Below, piece after piece: positions 11,186-23,875 of a stretch of DNA of 64,000 nt. How positions within the stretch are numbered: the stretch's first letter is position 1; every line of letters starts with the position of its first letter. The stretch is from Trochalopteron elliotii (Eukaryota; Chordata; Aves; Passeriformes; Leiothrichidae), in NCBI GenBank assembly GCA_024734555.1, contig JANPWX010000619.1, positions 3,652,138 to 3,716,137 of the forward strand, read 5' to 3'. The notes under the pieces were generated by a model that was not told the DNA's origin, ran no database searches, and saw only the letters and a program-made list of their open reading frames with translations. Both the position numbers and the translations under genes were made by a program.

Positions 11186-14100
11186 AGTAGTAATGTATCT
11201 TTTCAATAGTAAAAATCTCTTTTCTAGAATATGTTATGAAAAGCATTTTGTAAATTTGTAGCAGCATTGATGATAGATGGATATACAGCTTAAATTTGTG
11301 AGGGGGGAATTTCTAAATTTATATAAATACAATTTAGTTAAGCAAGTCTCCATTTTTAAAATAATAATTTAGAAGAAATTTTACTTCTATGGAACAGTGG
11401 CTTCTCACATATGCATGAAGTTGCAACATATATATTGGGCATTAGTGATGTCTTAATCCACCATTGTTTTGTTCAAGAATGATCATGCCCTTTTGTTTTG
11501 AGCCATTGTGTTTTTGTGTTCTTTGACTTTTGATTTAGTTAGTACCAGAGGCAGTGATATTAGCACAAATAGGAAGCTGCAGCAGAATATAAGTATTAGA
11601 CTGGAGTGTTTATGAAAATAAGCTTAACCTGCCTCTCAAGGGCATGGTTACAAAGTTTAGCTCATGTTCTTGTTAAGGGGATGTTTTCTTTGGAGAGGAG
11701 GGAGTTTTTTTCAGAAGAAGTTTGACAGCAAAGCTTTCAGTGAAATACAGGGTAGAGCTGAAAAGACAAAATGTTCAGAAAATTACATTCCAATGAATGT
11801 TTGCCCTTAGAAGCAAAAGAAGAGCTTAATAATCTTGTATGATGCATGAAATGAGTGGTAAAGTCAACAGAATGGATATACTGGTCATTAAAAGGTGAGG
11901 GAAATAAGACAAGCCTTCATTAAATTCGGCCTTTAAATGTTTTTTTTTTAAAAATACAGAAACACCAAGTCTTGCACCTGCCAGTGCATGGAGAACATCA
12001 TGAAAAGATGACTGATAACCAGTGTTTTTCTGTGCTTGATGCATCAGTTGAATTTTGGCAGTTGCTCTGAAGAAAGTGAAGACCACCTCTGTGTGTTCAG
12101 CATTCCTTATGAGTCAGCACCTAAGTCCTTTGAGAGATTTTGTATAGTGCCTGAAGCATTCAGCAGGGAAGAACAGCACATGTTGAATAGCAAAGGTTGT
12201 AGTGAGGACTGATGTTTTGACCCAGGGAAGATGATAGAAATGTAGAGCTAGCAATTGTGAAAAGCTTTGGGAAATATCAAAGCTTCTATGCTCTGGTTCT
12301 CTCACAATCCAAAAGATCACAGGTGGTAACTGAAACAGATTAATCTGTAATTCTGATAGAAGCATAAGTAATACATTTTTCTGCTGACTGTATACAGTAC
12401 CTCAAAGACCTACTGGTAGTTGCCTCTAGCATGACATTTTATCCCTGCCACAGTGGTTTTTGTTAACAGGTTACATTATGTAGGGAAGGAGATTATAGTA
12501 ACTGAGGCATATAAAAGACTCCTGCAAAACACAGAACAAAACATTAGCTTCTGCAGAGGCTTGTGATCTGTATTGATGAGCTGTAAAGCAAGTGTTTGAA
12601 AAACATCTCTTGGTCCTCTGAGGTCTGAGTGGTTTCTGAGTGCAAATGAGGGATGAAAGGACATGTAGCTGCAGTCTTACAAGCAAAACTATTTTGACTG
12701 AGGTCCTTGAACTTTTTTTATTACTTGAATTTGTATCTTGGTAGCAGGAGTGGGCAAAGCTTTAATATTCTAGGTGTAGCTTTTTATTTATTTATTTATT
12801 TTTAACCTCACTAGCTGTAATGGCAAAGCATCTTTCAAAATCTTAGCTCTGTTCTGTTAGTAAAACACATGTGGTGTTATACTTCCAATCTGGCTCATGC
12901 CTAGAAATGGTTTTTCTGCTGGGCTAATTACCAGTAATTGTGATGCTCTTGTATAGCATCTTGTATAGCAGTAAAGGGAACTAGCAAGGTAAATTAGTCT
13001 AATACTGATATTTATGAGCGAAACAGTATGGACTATTTCATATGGACTTAAAAATGTGTTATATGAAATTATAAGTTGAAAACCAATTAATCAACTAAGA
13101 GGAAAATTCACCTGGTAGCTAATGTATTTTAAATTATATACACTTCTGACACTTAGCCTTTTCTGAAGGTAAAATGACATTGGTGGTGGTTTCATTCTTA
13201 TTCCACTTTGGAGATGGATTGTATTCCCCTTTGGAGCTGAGGAGTTGTGCTGGCTTTCCTGCCCAGCTTTGCAAATACAGTGTAGTTCAAACTGATGTTG
13301 CTGTGCTTTATCCACCAATGAACAGTTTTGCCCATTCCCTGTATCTAAGGTACAGATTCCAGGTGTATGTCACAGAATCCTTTTTTCCATATTTTGTGTT
13401 TGTAGGACAGATTTGAGTCATTATCTGTAGGATAAGGAGATGGTAAAATGCCTTAGTAATTCCTACAGGGACTATTTATGTAGAGGAAGGATATTCTTGT
13501 TTTAGCCTAGAACTTGCCAAAGTTTTTGTTGCTTATATGGTTTTAAAAATAGCATAAACTACATTCCAAGGATTTTTATCTGTTTTGCATTATTTGTATG
13601 TGTCTGTGTATATAATTAAAGTAATTATTTAAATATTTAAAATTTAAGTTGGTTTTTTTTTAGTATATCCCTAGCTATGTGTTGCAATATCATTTGACTG
13701 TAGGGTTTTTGATAATTTTTTCTTGATTTTCAAAAGCTGTTAAGGAATGCCTCTACCTATTTTTGTATAAAATCTGCTTTGATAACAGATAAACAGTTTG
13801 ATATTTCCATATGTGAAGGTCTGTGTACAAGTAGTGTTTAGATAAAATGCTTTAATCTCTTATTATGCATATTTTATAATTTTATAGTTAATTCACGAAG
13901 TTAGAGTAATTTTTTTTTTGTTGTATATTTTTGTGACTGGTTGTAAATTAATCATAGAAGTACGGTGTTAGCATGAATTAATTATGCAGTAAACCAAATG
14001 GCTATTTCAGTATTTTACTGAAATGCCAAGAGTTTGAGGAGATCTTTTGTCTTTATAGATTAGCCAGAATTCATTGGGAAAAGACTTAGTATGTTTAAGG

Positions 14101-17100
14101 TAATGGGAAAATATTGCTTTCAGTACATCCTACAAAGATCCTGTTTAAAACAGATGACAGTCTGTCACGTTCAGTAGCACATCAGTCATCAGATTTATTC
14201 TAATTCCTTAAGCTGAACATTTCATTCAAGCCTGTAGATTGTCTTGTCAAACTACCAAAGGCCTCATAGCTTTTCTGTCAAGCGTAGAGTTGCACCAGCA
14301 GTTCACAAATAAATGCTAAGCTGCAAAAATACTGTTTATTTTCTTTAACCTTTTATTCAGTTAACTACACTGTTCTTTCGTGTTATTTTCTCCACGTGTG
14401 TTCATCACAAGGTATTCTAGGGACTGCTTCCTAAACATGCCTCATCCTGACCACAGCCACTTCAGACCAAGGACCACTCATTTTGGGGCATGTTGTTTTC
14501 ATTTGTAGCAGTCTAGACCACCATGGTTATCACATTCCTCCTCTAATCACAAAGGCCCAGTGAGCAGCTCCATTTGCTGCAGACGTGAGAGAATCCACAC
14601 TAACAGCTGTGGTGTGGCCAGTCTGGCTTTGTGCAGAGTGGCTGTGGACTTCTTGCCCTGTATGGAAGGGGCACTTTTGCTGTCAGCCCATATAGCCATA
14701 ACATTCTTTGTATTTATTCATCACAGTCTTTCTAGGATATTTTCTCATGCTGTATTGTGTATGTCTGTGTCTTTTTTTTTTCATTTCCTGACCATCTCTA
14801 CTTCTGAGCATTTTGCCTTAAATGAAGTTTTCTGTGTAAACCGTAGCACTTGCTTATGAAGTCTACATAAGTCTACATGGTGATGAGAACTTGACTTGAG
14901 ACATACTTTCTTTGAAGTCAACATATGTATTTCTGAGGTAGTAAAATGTTGAGAATGGTTAGTTGAAGTTAATTAATTGAATTAAGAAAAGAAAGTAAAC
15001 TATTAGATTGGTGCATTTGTATAAATTACATTTAAGGCCAAAAAATTACTTGTAAAGTACTGAAAGCCTCATGTCCAGATAAGACTAATCTCTGTATTAA
15101 ATTGCTAATGCTATGGCATTCAATATAAAGTTGTGACTGTCCTTTAATAGGAAAAAGACTTCCTTCGTTGTCTCTTTTAGCTGTTAAAACATTAAATCTA
15201 AGGTGTCTGTTAAAAGTTTTCTGGAATCACCAATTTCAGAACTCTACTTTTCACTTCTAATTCTTCGCTGTAGCTTGTGATTTCTTCTAATATGTGTTTT
15301 TTTCCTGTTTTTTACATGCAGTGCTAAATTTTCTCTCTTAGTCTGGTGTTTTTCTTTGTTTTAAAGCCCTGCTCTTTGTAATACTTTTTCTTGATCTGTT
15401 CAATGACCTATGTGTTCTTTTAGCAAGCTTATTCCTTGAATGGATATTCTGAAAGACACATTGTACATGTCCAAAAAGAAACTTTGGGGTTGAAGCCCTA
15501 GATAAAATTAAAGCCTCAGTATATAAAAAAAAGATTGTTAAAATGTCAAGATAATGAAAAGTCAAAAAATAAATTATACCTATTATTAATTTTGAATTGT
15601 ATTCAAACATCAAAATATCTATCATAGACAAAAGCTGATTACAGAGAGATAAAATTCAATTTTACACTAGGATAATTATTTTATGTATTTTACATTTATT
15701 TATAAGATCAGATAAAGGCCTGGAATTCTCAATATAAATCACAGTATGGTCCTGATGAATGCCAAGGTCAGTAAAAGGAAACCACTTGCAAAACACACTG
15801 CTACTGCAGAAAATACAAGGTGAATAAAATGAAACTGATAAACACCGTCTTTCCTACTACACATTCTTTACTTGCATTACAGTGTTAGAGCTTTGGTTTG
15901 GTTTTTGGTTTGGTTTTTCAAAGGAGTGAATAGGTATCAATGCTCTCAGCATCCTCCCATGTATTATCTGTTGGCAGATTAACATACCTTTGCTAAGTAG
16001 AGACTAATGCAAAACTTACTTGAGATCTGTGAGTGAGAATGGAACTGTTGTCACAGCAGCACTGTGAAATTAGATTGGCCCTATTCAAACAGTCTTGTGT
16101 GTGCTGGAGATGTAGTTGATGGATCCAAATGCCACGTAGATGGCAGAGCCCATGATTTAAAAGTACATTTCTGTAATAAATATCTTCCTATCAGGAAGCC
16201 TAATTGTGTCCAGAATCAAATCTCTCTTATGTCTTCAAGAGAATGAAATGTAGCTATTTTTCAGACTTGACAGGACAATAAAAGCAATTCTACATTCTCT
16301 CAGAAGTGACTCAGTGTTGGGTACCTCAGCTGAGCATCTGGGCTAGTTTGAACTAAAGAAGACAACACCCTCTCAGAAACTGAATTTCAAGTCAGAATTT
16401 GAAGCATGTAGATACTGAACTGAAATGGCAGCCATTCATCTTGCCACACACCTAACACTTAATAAATAACCTGTAGTATTCAGAGATGGTGTTTTTTATG
16501 TGTAGCTTTTGAGTCCTAGAACAATAAAAACCAGAGTTCTTGACATGGCATCTGCTTCACAAAAAAGTGTTACTAGACCTGACAGGTATTTCATCAAGCT
16601 GGACATTTTTCACAAGTGTTGGCTTCCAAAACATGTCTTCATCATCTGCCTATATTTGGCAGCAAGGAGTTCTGCGCTTTTTGCTTTTTACAGAGTCCAG
16701 CTTTTCTGGGCTTCTGTCAAAGTACCAGTGTCACTGGGGTCAGGAATTTGCACCATTATCCGAGTTAGATCATGTCAGAGAGTTGTGGCAATGAATAGTG
16801 AGGAATAGGATGAGGAACTGGTGTCACTGAGCAACTCTTCTTGGTAAGTGCTGGGATTACAAGTGGTATTTTTGTTTTCTTCCAAAGTTGTAAGTTTTTT
16901 ATAAGCTTGTAACTTGTTCTGCTTCAGCAAAGGAAGGGCCAGTGCTGCAGGGTCAGGATCTGATCTTTGATTTCTCAGGTAGGATTCAGGGTAAAGGGTT
17001 TTGTGTGTCAAGTCGTTTAACAACTATGGAGTTCTAATACAGTGTTTGGTAAGCTGCTGCACAGGCTGTAGCTCAGCAGCTTTCATCTGCTGGGCTGGTG

Positions 17101-17228
17101 ATGAGATGACTGAGGTCTGCTTCCATGTAGTCAGGCTTTCTTTCCAAATGCTGAAAATTGATTAGACTGCAGAAGTACCCATACAGAAAGACAGCTACCT
17201 GTCAGAACAGATTCACCTTCCATTTTTT

Positions 17229-17290
17229 GATACAATTGGATTTCTTTCAAGATCATTTTGATAAAATTGGATTTCTTTCAGGATCATCAC
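17229..17290. repeat. 31-bp tandem duplication, two copies
   Basis: Two adjacent 31-base units (17229-17259 and 17260-17290) share the core ATTGGATTTCTTTCA followed by (A/G)GATCAT. They differ at only a few bases, so the duplication is fairly young or was kept by slippage. Confidence 0.85.
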
Positions 17291-19693
17291 CATTCCTAAT
17301 TCAGTACAGTTGTAAAAGGGCAGTAATGGACCCTGTCCACCTGTTTGTTCACGTATCCTGGAATATAAAAGAACGAAGCATCCATGAAGGATTCCTTTTT
17401 CATAAAGGTTATGGATTAGGGTGTGATGGGTGTTTCCAGAGACTATTATCGTGGGAGGTACAGTCAACCAGCTAAGGGTGTTTAAGTTAGTTTTCTGCAC
17501 TACAGCAGCATAAATGTAGGGTGATATAAATATGCCTGGGAGCAATCTTGAGCTTCTTGCTTTATGGACTCAGAATTTGATGATAGCAAGAATAAACAGA
17601 GTTGTGGGGTGTAACACTTCGCACAGTGTACTGAAGGTGACTGCTATGCAGGTGTACAAGGTAACTCTAATTAAAACAGTTTCCCCTTGAAATGTAATTT
17701 TGTTCCTCCTCTTCACTATCCAGTGGTAGACTAATATTTGTCTCTGGAATGTTTTTCCAGGATCTGAAGTGGAATTACAGTATCTGAAGGTTACTAAATA
17801 TTAAGCAAAAATTATAATTCTCTTCATAGTTTAAAAGTATCTTTCATATTTCAAAAACCCTCCTGGATGTACAATTCTTTTGGCAAACATTCACTGTCTT
17901 GCACTAGAGAGAAAACTTACTGTAAATAGCATAGGCTGCATTCGTAGTGAGGTTCCCCTCCAGTCGTGTCCAAATTTACCTTAAAAGTTAACAACTAAAA
18001 AGAAAAAATCAAGCTAGGTATTTTATGGAGAACCCATTTAGTGTAACTTATGACACTGTCTTTCCAGTAATACAGCTATTCAGGTCATTAGAGAGGTTGG
18101 GGAAATTAAGAATTATCTCTACATCTTCAGCTCATAAAAATCCCACATGTAATAAAAACCAGTGATGGATTTTTTTTAAACTGTATTCCTGTAGAATATA
18201 ATTATGTGTGAAAGTGTCACTGTTTAGTAATACAGGAATTATACTGAAAATAAAAGAAAAAATTTGTTCAACTTGCTATAGAAATTCATTCAGATTAATG
18301 TTAAACTCCAGTTACAACGAAGTGCATAAAAATTATCAGGTGTTATTCAAAATGTTTTGAAGAAAATCTTTAGCTCATCTGATTAAAGAAAAATGTGATC
18401 AGAGCATGAGTTTGCTCGTTATGGGGTCTCTGGACTTCTCAAATGTCTTGAGAAACAGGTTTTTAGGGAGGTGTCTCTTAATGGATGTCTGAGTGTAGGT
18501 GTGTTTTTTCAATCTGTCCTGAAAGCACTGTGAAAAACCTTATAAATACTGCTACCTTTTCCTTAGGTTTAGTTTATATATAGTATCTTTGATAAAAAAC
18601 AATAATAATCTTTACACTCAGTAAAGTTCAGTGTGGTGAGTAAATGAAATTGAATTCACTTAACTCTTTTCAGGCAGACAGCAAGTTATGACAAAAACAG
18701 CAACCTCTCCACAACACCTCCTTTTCCAAACCAGACTGCTCAGCAGATGCTCAGTCAAGCTGAAGAACTGAGTACAATGGAATACTTTCTTTGGATAAAC
18801 AGAAATATGAACAGAAATAACTGATTAGATATCGTGGCTTTAAAGTCTGGAAGAAATTAAAAGACAAATGTTGAAGACCACTGAAAGCAGTGTGAAAGGG
18901 TCATAACATACCAGAAAAGTTATGCCTTTTTTTTTTCCTTATATTTGAGTCTGAATGTGTTAAGATTTGCTGTTCACAGTAACAATTTATGAAAGCACAA
19001 CACTAAAAAAAGTTGCTTTCATTTATAATGAATTTTAGGAAATATTTCAGAAGACTTTCTTCTTTCCTCCTAGTTGGACTGTGAGATAGGAAGTTATTTA
19101 GGAGTTTTCTTAGTGTTATGATTAGGCACAGATGCCCTACTCTAGTGCACATACCTTAGTCAGGTGCTCCTTCAGCATGAAAGGGGAGATAAAACTGTGG
19201 AGCCTGCAGGTCTTGCAACTTCACAATGTCCAGGAATGTCTTCAGAATTATTCTGAGTATTTGAACTGTTGGTCATATTTTCCCTTTTTTAAATTTTGTA
19301 TTTTATTTACACTTCTATTGTTATAAAGTCTTGATTTTTTTTTGTCTTTTAGTGATGCCAAGCAGTGAAATACATAATAACCACAACATCTAACAAGCCT
19401 CAAAATATTCAGCACAATTATGTGTAAGAGAAAGCAGCCATCAAAATAAGCCTGGGTTTCAGAAGTACCAAGGAAGGGTTTTTCTTCCTTCATCTAGTAA
19501 GTGGATTTAGAACTCCTTTGCTCCACCCAGGAATAACTGATCTGGGGCCAGTATTCAGCTGCTGTGTCAGCTCTAGTGTTTTGGCAATGAAAAAATGAAT
19601 GTATCTTGAAGAACTGAGGAATAAGTAGTGCAAGGTATTGAAATATAGGATGAACTTGCAAGAAAGAATAAAACATCCACCTGTTTCCTTTTA

Positions 19694-19851
19694 CAAAAAA
19701 ACCCCAAAAATAACAACAACAAAAAAAACCCGAAAAACCCAAAACAAACAAAAAAGCCCAAAACAAAACAAAAATCCACAAAATCAAAAACAACAACAAC
19801 AAAACAAAACAAAAAAAAAACAAACCACAAAAAAAAAAAAAAACCACCAAA
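19694..19851. repeat. A-rich low-complexity tract (AAAAC/AAC type)
   Basis: About 160 bases made almost wholly of A with regular C interruptions: A7CCCC, AAC triplets and AAAAC pentamers, ending in a long A run. It encodes artefactual Lys/Asn/Gln-rich frames on + and Phe/Leu-rich frames on -. No LINE body was recognised directly upstream, so its origin as a tail is unproven. Confidence 0.92.
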
Positions 19852-21269
19852 GAGAATAATTTTGCTGAAAATGGCTAGATAATTGTAGGTCTTGAATTTT
19901 TCTAGGATTTTTTTCTCCATTTGTCTGTGTGGAAAGAATCTGATTTTAAGACTTGGAAACCCCTAAGAAGTTTTTCTGTCAGTTGTGTAACCTGCAACTT
20001 ATATGAAACTCTTTGTAGTTTATATTCTCAGAGAAATTCTTCAGGGCTTCTCCACTGTAAATTACTTTCATGGTTTTGGCTGAGTAATGTGCTTACTAAG
20101 GGTTTAAAATGAACTTTCTTCAAAACCCAGTAAACAAACTTGGGCTTTTTAAAAACATATTTGTCCAGCTTCTTCGTTCTGTGTGTTGCATGTCATTATA
20201 AATAATCAAAAGATTGAAGAATGATCCATGTATTCAAATATTAAATTAAAAAAAAAAAAAGTTGGACTATTTCATTGGCTGAAAAGGAGCAGAAATGACA
20301 GAGTTTTCATTATGTGTGTTCTGACACTTCTGCTTGTGTTTAAAATTGTTCTGCACCTTGCTTTGGAAGACCTTTTGTCTTCCAAAAAGTTTCAATGGAA
20401 ACTCAGTTTTCCATTGTTTGTAACTTTTAACATTTTAGACATTTTAGTTGGTTTCTTTTCACAGCAGGAATTTCCTGCCTACTGGGTGACGTTGACTTAT
20501 TTTTTTGTAAGTTTCAGCTGAAAGATGGTTTTGGATTTTTTCCAAACAAGTGTTAAAGGATAAATATGTTGTTTTCCCTGACATAAAAAAATTGAAGTAG
20601 TTTGATTGGTAGCCTCATATGTGAAGATGTTTTGCATTGCTTACTTCATGTTTGGCAGGGAAATTGATCCACTGTCAGAAATATCTGGTTTGTGACTGAT
20701 GATCTAACTTCAGCTAACACCCCTTTTTTATCTTGTATTTTTTTTTTCTTTTTGTTGTTTTTTGCTTGTTTTTCTGTGATTTTTCAGCTGCCTGGCACTG
20801 ATTCGCAGGGTGACTCCCTTTAATCTTGTACCTTTCTTTGTTGGTACAGCATCAGGAAACTGTGCAGCAGTTGCTATGATGTTTAATGTTTGCAGGTTTA
20901 GCCTCTTCAGTCTTTAGCTTACATTTAAGTTCTGGACATTCTCAACAGAATTATTTTACTGAGGTGTCTCTGGTTCTCATTGAGTTTTGGCCCACCTCAG
21001 AATCTTATTCTTCTCTGGGAGTCCAAGATAATTTCTGAATGTGTAGCTTGTTATTTTGAATTGTACTGGTTTTCTGATTTCTTTGATATTGCAGTGAATT
21101 TCAGGGAAACATCTGGATTAATTTTCCAAAATCACTAACCTAGTAATCATACCTAAATAAGCAACTGCACATAAGGCATGCTATATATCATGCATGTTAA
21201 GCATGTTGTAAAGCGCACAGTCAATGCATAAGTGCTGAAAATGTTGTTGTTTGAGTGTAGCAAACATAA

Positions 21270-21730
21270 AATCATAGGATAATTTAGGTTGGAAAAGACA
21301 TTTAAGATCATTAAGTCCAACCATTAATGCAGAACTCCCAAGACCACCACTAGACCATATTCCCTAGTACCTCATCTACACATCTTTTAAATACATTCAG
21401 GGATGGTGACTCCACCACTTCCCTGAGCAGCCTGTTCCAAAGCTTGCCAAACCATTCTGTGAGGAAATTTTCCCTAATATCCAATCTACACCTTCTCTCA
21501 TGTAACCTGAGACCATTTCCTCTTGACCTATTACTTGTTAGTTGGAAGAAGAGACAGACCCCTGCCTCACTACAACCTCCTTTCAGGCAGTTGGGGATAG
21601 CAGTAAGGTCTTCTCAGCCTCCTTTTGTCCAGGCTAATCATCACAGCTACCTTAGCAGCTCCTCATAAGGCTTGCGCTCTAGACCCTTCCCCAGCTTCAT
21701 TGCTCTTCTTTGGATATATCCTGAAGTGTG
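21270..21730 (-). mobile_element. CR1 LINE fragment, antisense
   Basis: The + strand opens with 'atcataggataatttaggtt' and 'ggaaaagacatttaagatca', the reverse complement of the CR1 3' end. It continues with 'gactccaccacttccctgag', 'cagcctgttccaaagcttg', 'aaattttccctaatatccaa' and 'ttgtccaggctaatcatcac', and fades near 21730 after 'ttcattgctcttctttgga'. The order matches a CR1 3' third read in reverse. The frame at 21444-21668 is a by-product. Confidence 0.93.
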
Positions 21731-23444
21731 GCATTTCTCTGTAATTTCCACTTCTTGCTTACAAGGGTGAAGTTACTACTCCTAGTCAATGAGGGCACTA
21801 TGTACAGGATCCAGCTGCTAAATTTAGAAAAAAAAAAAAAAATCAGAAGTTCAGGCAAGACTGTACAGTTATTGAGTCAAAACGTGTGTGTTCACACCTG
21901 AGCAACACTCTGTGTTCCTATGCTTTTACTGCTGTGCAAGCATGGTTAAGGGAGCAATTACTCTTGTAGTTGAAGGATAGCTTTCTCTTCAGGTAGTTAT
22001 CTGAGAAAATGATAGTTAATTTGCTTGTAAAGAACAAATAGGGCTAATGTGAAGTCAGTGTTATTTTATTTCTCTGAGCTTTTTAGTTTGCAAAATTTCA
22101 GGTGATGTGATTCCTTTCAGCAGCTGAAGCATACACAATAGAATTGGAGTAGTTGCATAATTTGGGTAGAACCAGTGCCCTGAATATGTTGCTTTATGAC
22201 AGTGGTGGAGGCATATTTATGTTTTCATGCTGTTTAAAACAGCCTGACAGATACATAACTGGTGTGGCTGTATTTCGCTGCAGGAAACCAACAGGCCCCT
22301 CTCAGTCCCCATGTACAGGACTGAATCTTGAAAGGTTGGCACATTTCTGACAGGCCTCTGCATGTTCAGGGCTCATGATAGTTTTTGGTCAGGCTCCAAT
22401 ATCCACACTGTTTGTAGCCTTTATGCTTTTTATTTTTACTGCATTTGCTGTCAGGAAAAATGGTCCTATTTGAAGGTACCTTGAGAAATATGAGTTGGCT
22501 GGATGAATCAAGTTTCTCTGCTTCAGTGTGTTTTTTTGCCTCCTTTTCTTCATTGAGTCCCTGTTCAGTCTTACCTCTTTCTGTGAAGACAGCCAAACAA
22601 TTGGAATGTTTTTGGCAGAAGACATAGTTTCTGCTTAATGCTATTACTTGTATTGGTGGTTTTTGAATTTGGCACTGAGTTACTACTTCACATTTTTATG
22701 TGCATATAATGTTTTGTGATTTTATTTTTGCTTTTATGGTGAAATCTGGGCTAGTAACTTAGTTCTGTGATAAAAGAAATTATGATTTGGGGATTTGGTA
22801 ATTTCAGTGTATTGAATATACTATACAATGAATTTTGCAAACATAAGCACTGTAGACTCATGTTTCTTGAATCATTTCCATAGTTACCTTTGGAGCTGTT
22901 TAGTCGCAGTGACATTTTTACAGGTTTGGGGGAAGGATGGATTTTGTGGGGCTTGAGGCCAGAGCTTTCAGAAAGACAGGTAAAATAACTGTATCAGTGG
23001 TCCATTTTTGGTTTACTGAAGGGTGATGTGCAAACCAGTATTTGGCATTTAGCCTAATCCCAAATCATCTAGTTATGTAGTAAACTGAAAAAAATTGGGT
23101 GCTCAAGACCAGTAGGGCTCAGAATGCTGTGCACATGCTGCTGTTGCAGTTTCTTCCCTGTTGGCAGTTAGCCTGTCTGCCACATGGGTGGTCTTTGGTT
23201 GTGTCTCACTGCTGTTTGGTTGTTGGTTGGTCAGGGGCTCTATTGGCCTACCCTGTAAAGCAGAAAGCAATGTAGTATTTTTTCTGTTACAGGAATTCTA
23301 GTTCTGGTGGGTTTGTTTTGTTGCAATCCTTAGAATAACAAAATAGGTAGGCAGGAATTGCATATGATCCGGTTCAGAATGGGGCAATCTCCAAAGTTAG
23401 ATTGAGTTGATATATCCAAATGAGTTTTGCCCATATCTAGCTGT
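21731..23444. other. Non-coding stretch, nothing recognised
   Basis: Unique-looking intronic or intergenic DNA with a short A run at 21827-21842. Opposed frames at 22366-22627 have no exon-like borders and no recognisable product. Confidence 0.5.
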
Positions 23445-23875
23445 AGAGATTCTGTAACCTTTCTAAGCAGTTAACTAGTTCCAGTGACCTTCTTCACTGT
23501 GAAGTTTTCCCTTACCCGTAACTCTGAGTTTTCTGTGTTACAGCTTGTCTCTCTGAGAAGGATCTGTCTGTCTTCTCTATATTTGCTCACAAGGCAGCTA
23601 AAACCCAATAAAACCCCTCTTTAACCTTTTCTCCCTAAAACCAACTAACCAAACTCTTGCAAACTCCTCATAACTCATTCCCTGCAGACCCCTAATCATC
23701 TTGAATCACCTGCTGAACTTAGTTCAGGATATCCATGAGCAGGTCAAACCGGATGCAGCACTTCAGATGTGCCAAAAACGTGGGTTTAATGACTTCCCTT
23801 TGTCTCCTGACTATGATCCTGTCAACAGGGTGTAATACACAGGTAGCCTTTACCACTATGTAGTGCTGATTCTAC
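23445..23875 (-). mobile_element. Old, highly diverged CR1 LINE fragment, antisense
   Basis: The order of antisense CR1 landmarks survives despite heavy mutation: 'gttccagtgac', 'cttcactgtgaagttttccc', 'ctcctcataactcattccc', 'cccctaatcatcttgaatca', and near the end 'atgcagcacttcagatgtgc'. Divergence is clearly greater than in the copy at 21270, so it is an older insertion. Borders are approximate. Confidence 0.72.

Larger units (their letters stand above)
11186..21269. other. Non-coding stretch with scattered simple repeats
   Basis: About 10 kb of AT-rich, mostly unique sequence. Small features are a TTTA run at 12784-12803, a GGTTT repeat at about 15893-15918, a 31-bp duplication and a long A-rich tract (both listed separately). 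The open frames here, for example 11826-12086, 14560-14859 and 17158-17475, show no domain, no splice support and no homology I recognise. Confidence 0.5.

Noticed and set aside
10801..11209. Two + frames of 119 and 89 codons
   Set aside because: They are read through an antisense LTR; the codons follow LTR sequence rather than a protein family.
19494..19920. Phe/Leu-rich minus frames resembling a membrane protein, and a Lys/Asn/Gln-rich plus frame
   Set aside because: They are translations of the A-rich low-complexity tract at 19694-19851.
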